Assembly: GCA_900314165.1 (NCBI GenBank)
Contig: OMUE01000115.1
Span: 1 to 9,230 of the forward strand
Length of the DNA stretch: 9,230 nt
Source of the DNA: an uncultured Acidaminococcus sp.
Lineage (GTDB): Bacteria > Bacillota_C > Negativicutes > Acidaminococcales > Acidaminococcaceae
Reading direction: 5' to 3'
Both the position numbers and the translations under genes were made by a program. This document shows positions 6,160-9,230 of the stretch, one piece after another. Within the stretch, counting starts at the first letter, position 1. Each line of letters starts with the position of its first letter. Under the pieces are notes generated by a model. It was given only the letters and a program-made list of their open reading frames with translations, was not told the DNA's origin and searched no databases.

Positions 6160-6188
6160 TTTACTTAGGTTTTGAAATTTGATATTAT
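6160..6188 (+). promoter_or_regulatory. Promoter of the XRE repressor gene
   Basis: TTTACT (6160-6165) and TATTAT (6183-6188) are 17 bp apart, and the repressor ATG follows at 6210. With the minus-strand promoter it forms a divergent pair within about 80 bases, the usual layout of a repressor switch. Confidence 0.6.
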
Positions 6189-6209
6189 AGTAGCGAGGAG
6201 GAGTGTGCT

Positions 6210-6821
6210 ATGGCGTTCCAAGAAAACCTGAAATATTACCGAGAAAGAGCTGGATATAAGTCCGCAAAGGACTTCGCGAAGGAACTGGGAATCGTATATC
6301 AGACGTACATGGGATACGAAAATAAAAATGCTGAACCTAAATATGATTTGTTGATTCGAATTGCCGACAAGCTGGGCGTAACAACGGACGAGCTTTTAGG
6401 CATCCCGCCACAAATCAATCTGGGTTACTTCTTATTAATGACGGCACAATTCAAAATCCGTATCCTTTCCAAGAAAGCTGTTTCGAAGTTAGTAGAAAAC
6501 AAGGAACAAGATGAAAAAGAAAGAAAACTGGACTTAGTTCATGTGAAATATCCCGGTGCTATGGGAGGATTTTACGTAAAACGGGAAAATTTGGCTTCTC
6601 ATGAAGATGAAACCGTGGCTGTTCTTGTTTATAACAGACACACGCGTAATACTCTGTTATTCAGTGTGGACGATTTCCTTAGATTCCCGGATTACGTGAA
6701 TCAATATGACAAAAAGGAAAAAGAGATGGTACTTTTTAGCAGTGCCATTGAAATGCTGCTGAACCATTTCTTCTTCAAATGTACGGACAAAGAGGAGCTA
6801 TCTCCCAGTATTCATAGATAA
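6210..6821 (+). CDS. XRE-family transcriptional repressor
   Basis: The 203-residue product has a typical HTH_3 (Cro/C1-type) domain at about residues 5-66: NLKYYRERAGYKSAKDFAKE, the recognition helix region YQTYMGYENKNAEPKYDL, and LIRIADKLGVTTDELLGI. The C-terminal 135 residues do not show the Ser-Lys S24/LexA autocleavage motif or a metallopeptidase HExxH, so release from DNA is not explained by self-cleavage or an ImmA-type protease. The part GFYVKRENLASHEDETVAV...LFSVDDFLRF looks like a mixed alpha/beta sensor domain that I do not recognise. GAGGAGGAG precedes the ATG by a normal distance. It lies between the divergent control region and the integrase, in the same direction as the integrase, and probably controls both. 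Regulator identity is confident; targets are inferred from position. Confidence 0.87.
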   Translation: MAFQENLKYYRERAGYKSAKDFAKELGIVYQTYMGYENKNAEPKYDLLIRIADKLGVTTDELLGIPPQINLGYFLLMTAQFKIRILSKKAVSKLVENKEQDEKERKLDLVHVKYPGAMGGFYVKRENLASHEDETVAVLVYNRHTRNTLLFSVDDFLRFPDYVNQYDKKEKEMVLFSSAIEMLLNHFFFKCTDKEELSPSIHR

Positions 6822-6852
6822 ATTTAGTTTTTCTCTCCATTTTTTTATATCG

Positions 6853-6865
6853 GATAGGGGTGACA
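6853..6865 (+). repeat. 13-bp direct repeat, copy 2 (operator candidate)
   Basis: An exact copy of GATAGGGGTGACA at 6056-6068. It ends nine bases before the integrase ribosome binding site GGAGGA (6875-6880), in the 65-base gap after the repressor gene. Confidence 0.65.
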
Positions 6866-6886
6866 TAAAGAAACGGAGGAAAGAAC

Positions 6887-8077
6887 ATGTGGGTTTCAAC
6901 GAAAAAGAATTCTAAGGGTGACCGCTTCGTCTACCGGGAACGGTTTACCGACGACACAGGTAAGACTATTGTTTTAAGCGTGACGTTGAACAGCAATACG
7001 AGACGCAGCCAGAAGGCGGCGGCTGGCATGCTGCAGGAAAAGTTCGCAGAACTGAAGGAAAAAAGGAAGGATGGTGGGAAACGCCGGAAAAAAGATCCGA
7101 CCATGGCAGAAGTTTGTCAGGAATGGCTTTTGGCGTCTGATATTAAGGTAAAATTGGATACCCAGCGAAATCACAGAAACTATGTACAGAATATATTGAA
7201 GGGTATTCCGAGCAACCTCAGGCTGGCAGACTTTTCTCCGGCTATGGCAGAGGACATTGTTTCCAAGATGTACTATGAGCGGAAATTGTCTTATTCTTAC
7301 TCATCCAGTACCTTAGTCGTCATCAAAACAATAATGCGGTACGCCAAAAAAGCCGGATATATCGACAATATTTATGATTTTGAAGAAATCAAGCTGAAGC
7401 GCCGTCCGGCAACCCCGCAGGAGCTGGAGAAGATACAAAACAAGTTCTTGAATAGAGATGAACTGCGGGAATGCCTGGATCAGCTGAAGAAAATCAATCA
7501 GCGGATTGCACTGGCCATGGAATTCATGAGCCTGACCGGTCTGCGGTGCGGTGAAATGCTCGCACTGCGGAAGCAGGATGTTGACCTGGAGAAGAAAGTC
7601 ATCAATGTGAATGGCACCATTATCAAGTCTTTAGCTAATGGTGACGAGGCTCAGCGTGGGACGCCGAAGAACATCTACTCCTACCGCGATGTCGATCTGA
7701 ACCAGAGAGCTGTAGATATTCTGCGATGGTTCATATTGGACAACAAGCGATTAGAACGCTGGGAATTCACGCGGAACAGCAACAGCCGTTCTTACAAGGA
7801 TCGGGGCTACATCTTTACGACAAAGACGGGCATGCCGCTGAACATACAGTACATCAATCATAAGCTGCGTCTGCTGAACATCCCGGGAAAAAAAATAAGC
7901 ACACATATCTTCCGGCATACGCACATCAGTTTGCTGGCAGAGATGAATGTGCCCCTAAAAGCTATAATGACCAGGGTAGGTCATAATGATCCCAACACGA
8001 CATTGAGCATCTATACTCATGTAACAAATTCCATGCGGCAGGAAATGATACAGAAACTTGAAAATTTATGCATCTAA
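6887..8077 (+). CDS. int: Tyrosine site-specific integrase of an integrative element
   Basis: The 396-residue product is a complete phage/Tn916-type integrase. An N-terminal arm-DNA-binding domain spans about 1-60 (GDRFVYRERFTDDTGK...). A SAM-like core-binding domain spans about 72-162 (MAEVCQEWLL...YAKKAGYI). The catalytic domain has all expected residues: Arg220 in TGLRCGEMLALR, Lys261 in TPKNIYSYRDV, His340 and Arg343 in STHIFRHTHIS, His366 in VGHNDPNTT and the nucleophile Tyr376 in SIYTHV. It would cut and rejoin attachment-site DNA through a 3'-phosphotyrosine link. The ATG has GGAGGA six bases upstream. The stop codon lies 161 bases from the 3' end of tRNA-Ser, with arm-like direct repeats between, so the tRNA gene is the likely integration target. 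Direction is controlled presumably with the excisionase-like protein at 5791. Confidence 0.95.
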   Translation: MWVSTKKNSKGDRFVYRERFTDDTGKTIVLSVTLNSNTRRSQKAAAGMLQEKFAELKEKRKDGGKRRKKDPTMAEVCQEWLLASDIKVKLDTQRNHRNYVQNILKGIPSNLRLADFSPAMAEDIVSKMYYERKLSYSYSSSTLVVIKTIMRYAKKAGYIDNIYDFEEIKLKRRPATPQELEKIQNKFLNRDELRECLDQLKKINQRIALAMEFMSLTGLRCGEMLALRKQDVDLEKKVINVNGTIIKSLANGDEAQRGTPKNIYSYRDVDLNQRAVDILRWFILDNKRLERWEFTRNSNSRSYKDRGYIFTTKTGMPLNIQYINHKLRLLNIPGKKISTHIFRHTHISLLAEMNVPLKAIMTRVGHNDPNTTLSIYTHVTNSMRQEMIQKLENLCI

Positions 8078-8095
8078 AACCTGCCAAAAACGGAC

Positions 8096-8127
8096 AAAAA
8101 GTGTGCAAAAAGTGTGCAGAAGTGCGC
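8096..8127 (+). repeat. Three tandem 10-11-bp direct repeats, arm-type integrase site candidates
   Basis: AAAAAGTGTGC occurs at 8096-8106 and 8107-8117, followed by the variant AGAAGTGCGC at 8118-8127. The regular 11-base period, one helical turn, and the place just inside the element end next to int are what is known for arm-type sites of this integrase class. Confidence 0.7.
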
Positions 8128-8228
8128 AAAAAAAAGAGATAACAGGAAACGTTTCCGATGCCCTCAAAACCGCCGAAACCCGCATGGCGCAACGGTTTTC
8201 AACATTGCGAAACGTTTTCCATTATCTC
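8128..8228 (-). terminator. Large inverted repeat followed by T8 on the minus strand, likely tRNA terminator
   Basis: Outer arms GAGATAA (8136-8142) and TTATCTC (8222-8228) pair perfectly; GGAAACG (8145-8151) pairs with CGTTTTCC (8213-8220) with one bulge; inside, AAAACCG (8166-8172) pairs with CGGTTTT (8193-8199). On the minus strand the outer stem is immediately followed by eight T (8135-8128). Reading downstream from tRNA-Ser, this is a plausible intrinsic terminator, supplied by the inserted element. It may at the same time be DNA-level symmetry used in recombination. Confidence 0.6.
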
Positions 8229-8238
8229 GAAAATGCAG

Positions 8239-8327
<89 letters not shown>

Positions 8328-8340
8328 GTGCAATAGAATT

Positions 8341-8370
8341 AGTATACCTTAGCAGGCGAGGGAATGTCAA
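8341..8370 (-). promoter_or_regulatory. tRNA-Ser promoter
   Basis: On the minus strand a perfect -35 TTGACA (8370-8365) is followed, after 18 bp, by TATACT (8346-8341). Transcription would start a few bases before the tRNA 5' end at 8327. Confidence 0.85.
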
Positions 8371-8491
8371 GGAAGAGAAAAGCGAAGTTCCTTGAGCAGA
8401 AGCGTGCCTGAATCGAAGATGCATGGGCCGAAGAGGCTTGTGTCGAGGTCCGCTGGACGTGCAGGGATAGGCGCATCTGCGCGCCCCCACC

Positions 8492-8509
8492 ACCATCGCA
8501 AGCGATGGT
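8492..8509. repeat. Perfect 8-bp inverted repeat
   Basis: ACCATCGC and GCGATGGT are separated by AA and flanked by C-runs on both sides. There is no T-tract, so it is not an obvious terminator; it may be part of a REP-like intergenic repeat. Confidence 0.5.
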
Positions 8510-8549
8510 TCCCCGCCCCCCAAAGTGGGCCGGATTCCGCCAGCGGCGC

Positions 8550-8577
8550 CTCTTCGCTCTTCCCTCTTCGCTCTTCG
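8550..8577 (+). repeat. Four tandem copies of CTCTTCG
   Basis: Four consecutive 7-base units (the second reads CTCTTCC) lie upstream of the polA promoter. They form a short simple-sequence repeat that could vary in copy number. Confidence 0.75.
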
Positions 8578-8609
8578 CTAACCCAGGCATCCTGAACCCT
8601 GGGTATCTA

Positions 8610-8618
8610 TGCTATAAT
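8610..8618 (+). promoter_or_regulatory. polA promoter, extended -10
   Basis: TGCTATAAT contains a perfect -10 TATAAT (8613-8618) with the TGn extension. No good -35 is seen. A 7-bp inverted repeat ACCCAGG (8581-8587) / CCTGGGT (8598-8604) overlaps the place where the -35 would be. Confidence 0.7.
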
Positions 8619-8649
8619 ATTCCTATCACTACAACAAGGACGGTGCACT

Positions 8650-9230
8650 ATGGGAGAGAATTTCCTGCTGATCGATGGCAGCAGCCTGATTCATCGGGCG
8701 TTTTTTGCGCTGCCGGCGTTTACCAATAAAGACGGAGTGAATACGGGGGCAGTGTTCGGGCTGTGCAACATGCTGCTGAAGCTGTTGGACGAGGTGAAGC
8801 CCAAATACATGCTGGTGGCCTTTGACAAGAGCCGCCACACGTTCCGGACGGAAAAGTTTGCGGACTACAAGGGCCAGCGAAAGGCCACGCCACCGGAGCT
8901 GAAGGAACAGTTCCCCCTGTCCATAAAGCTGCTGACGGCCATGGGCATCCCTACCCTGAAAGTGGACAACTACGAGGCGGACGACATCATCGGCACTCTG
9001 AGCGCTGCGGCACCGGAGGACGTGCAGGTGAAGATCGTCACCGGAGACCGGGACGAATTCCAGCTCATTAAGAGCAACGTGCAGGTGTATTTTACGAAAA
9101 AGGGCATTACGAACATCGCCGTGTACGACGAGCAGGCCTTTGCCGAGGAATACAACGGCCTGGTGCCCCGGCAGATCATCGACCTGAAGGGGCTCATGGG
9201 GGATACCAGCGACAACATTCCCGGGGTGCC
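8650..9230 (+). CDS. polA: DNA polymerase I, 5' nuclease domain (3' end beyond the window)
   Basis: The first 193 residues are present. They contain the hallmarks of the polymerase I 5'-3' exonuclease (flap endonuclease) domain: LLIDGSSLIHRAFF (6-19, metal-binding Asp9), AFDKSRHTFR and DYKGQR (57-77), YEADDIIGTL (108-117, metal-binding acidic cluster), TGDRDEFQL (131-139) and GDTSDNIPG near the window end. The enzyme removes RNA primers and fills gaps in replication and repair in the cytoplasm. The ATG is preceded by AAGGA nine bases upstream and by an extended -10 promoter at 8610-8618. The higher G+C of this gene, compared with the left half, marks it as chromosomal backbone next to the element. 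Whether the proofreading domain is active cannot be seen here. Confidence 0.96.
   Translation, partial: MGENFLLIDGSSLIHRAFFALPAFTNKDGVNTGAVFGLCNMLLKLLDEVKPKYMLVAFDKSRHTFRTEKFADYKGQRKATPPELKEQFPLSIKLLTAMGIPTLKVDNYEADDIIGTLSAAAPEDVQVKIVTGDRDEFQLIKSNVQVYFTKKGITNIAVYDEQAFAEEYNGLVPRQIIDLKGLMGDTSDNIPGV

Larger units (their letters stand above)
8078..8238. other. Right-end attachment region (attachment-site arm)
   Basis: Non-coding DNA between the integrase stop and the tRNA-Ser CCA end. It holds three tandem GTGTGC-type repeats (8096-8127), a perfect palindrome GGAAACGTTTCC (8145-8156), a near copy GAAACGTTTTCC (8209-8220), and the large inverted repeat at 8136-8228. These are expected binding sites for the integrase arm domain and accessory proteins, although the binding itself is inferred. 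Confidence 0.65.
8328..8649. other. GC-rich spacer between tRNA-Ser and polA
   Basis: A 322-base chromosomal stretch without a credible gene. It carries the minus-strand tRNA promoter (8341-8370), short GC-rich palindromes (GCGCATCTGCGC at 8471-8482; ACCATCGC/GCGATGGT at 8492-8509), four 7-base tandem repeats (8550-8577) and the polA promoter (8613-8618). Several short open frames cross it on both strands without ribosome binding sites or recognisable protein sequence. Confidence 0.7.

Noticed and set aside
5108..8077. Complete prophage
   Set aside because: Only control and recombination genes are visible; there are no replication, head, tail or lysis genes in the window.

Overview
The window looks like the right-hand end of an integrative element inserted at a tRNA-Ser gene of a low-to-mid G+C Firmicutes-type bacterium. 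Strong AGGAGG-type ribosome binding sites, frequent GTG/TTG starts and TPR/SEL1 protein styles common in gut anaerobes suggest the Negativicutes (possibly Acidaminococcaceae). That placement is an inference, not a proof. The chromosomal side, from the tRNA to polA, is visibly richer in G+C than the element side.

Layout, left to right. 1-729: C-terminal part of a protein with MORN_2-type (YwqK-like) repeats followed by a CPCC-type zinc-binding domain. 730-1424: a 695-base non-coding stretch with two intrinsic terminators that resemble each other; between them is a strong sigma70-type promoter, giving a candidate small RNA at about 1091-1253. 1425-5028: a three-gene co-directional cassette, TPR protein / SEL1-repeat protein / TPR protein, whose two outer genes are paralogues. 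5061-5095: a bidirectional terminator. 5108-6027 (minus strand): a small serine-recombinase homologue whose key catalytic arginines are replaced, and a small excisionase-like HTH protein. 6042-6209: a divergent control region. 6210-8077 (plus strand): an XRE-type repressor and a complete tyrosine integrase. 8078-8238: direct repeats and a large inverted repeat. 8239-8327 (minus strand): intact tRNA-Ser(UGA). 8328-8649: a GC-rich spacer with the tRNA and polA promoters. 8650 to the end: the 5' nuclease part of polA.

How it fits together: the integrase probably recombines the element into the 3' end of tRNA-Ser, leaving the tRNA whole. The XRE protein and the excisionase-like protein, transcribed divergently from about 6100-6190, would form the integration/excision switch. 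The TPR-SEL1-TPR cassette and the MORN_2/CPCC protein would be cargo. The cargo's function cannot be read from the sequence; it contains only repeat-scaffold proteins and a zinc domain, with no recognisable enzyme. The far attachment site was not found, so the element's left boundary probably lies outside the window.
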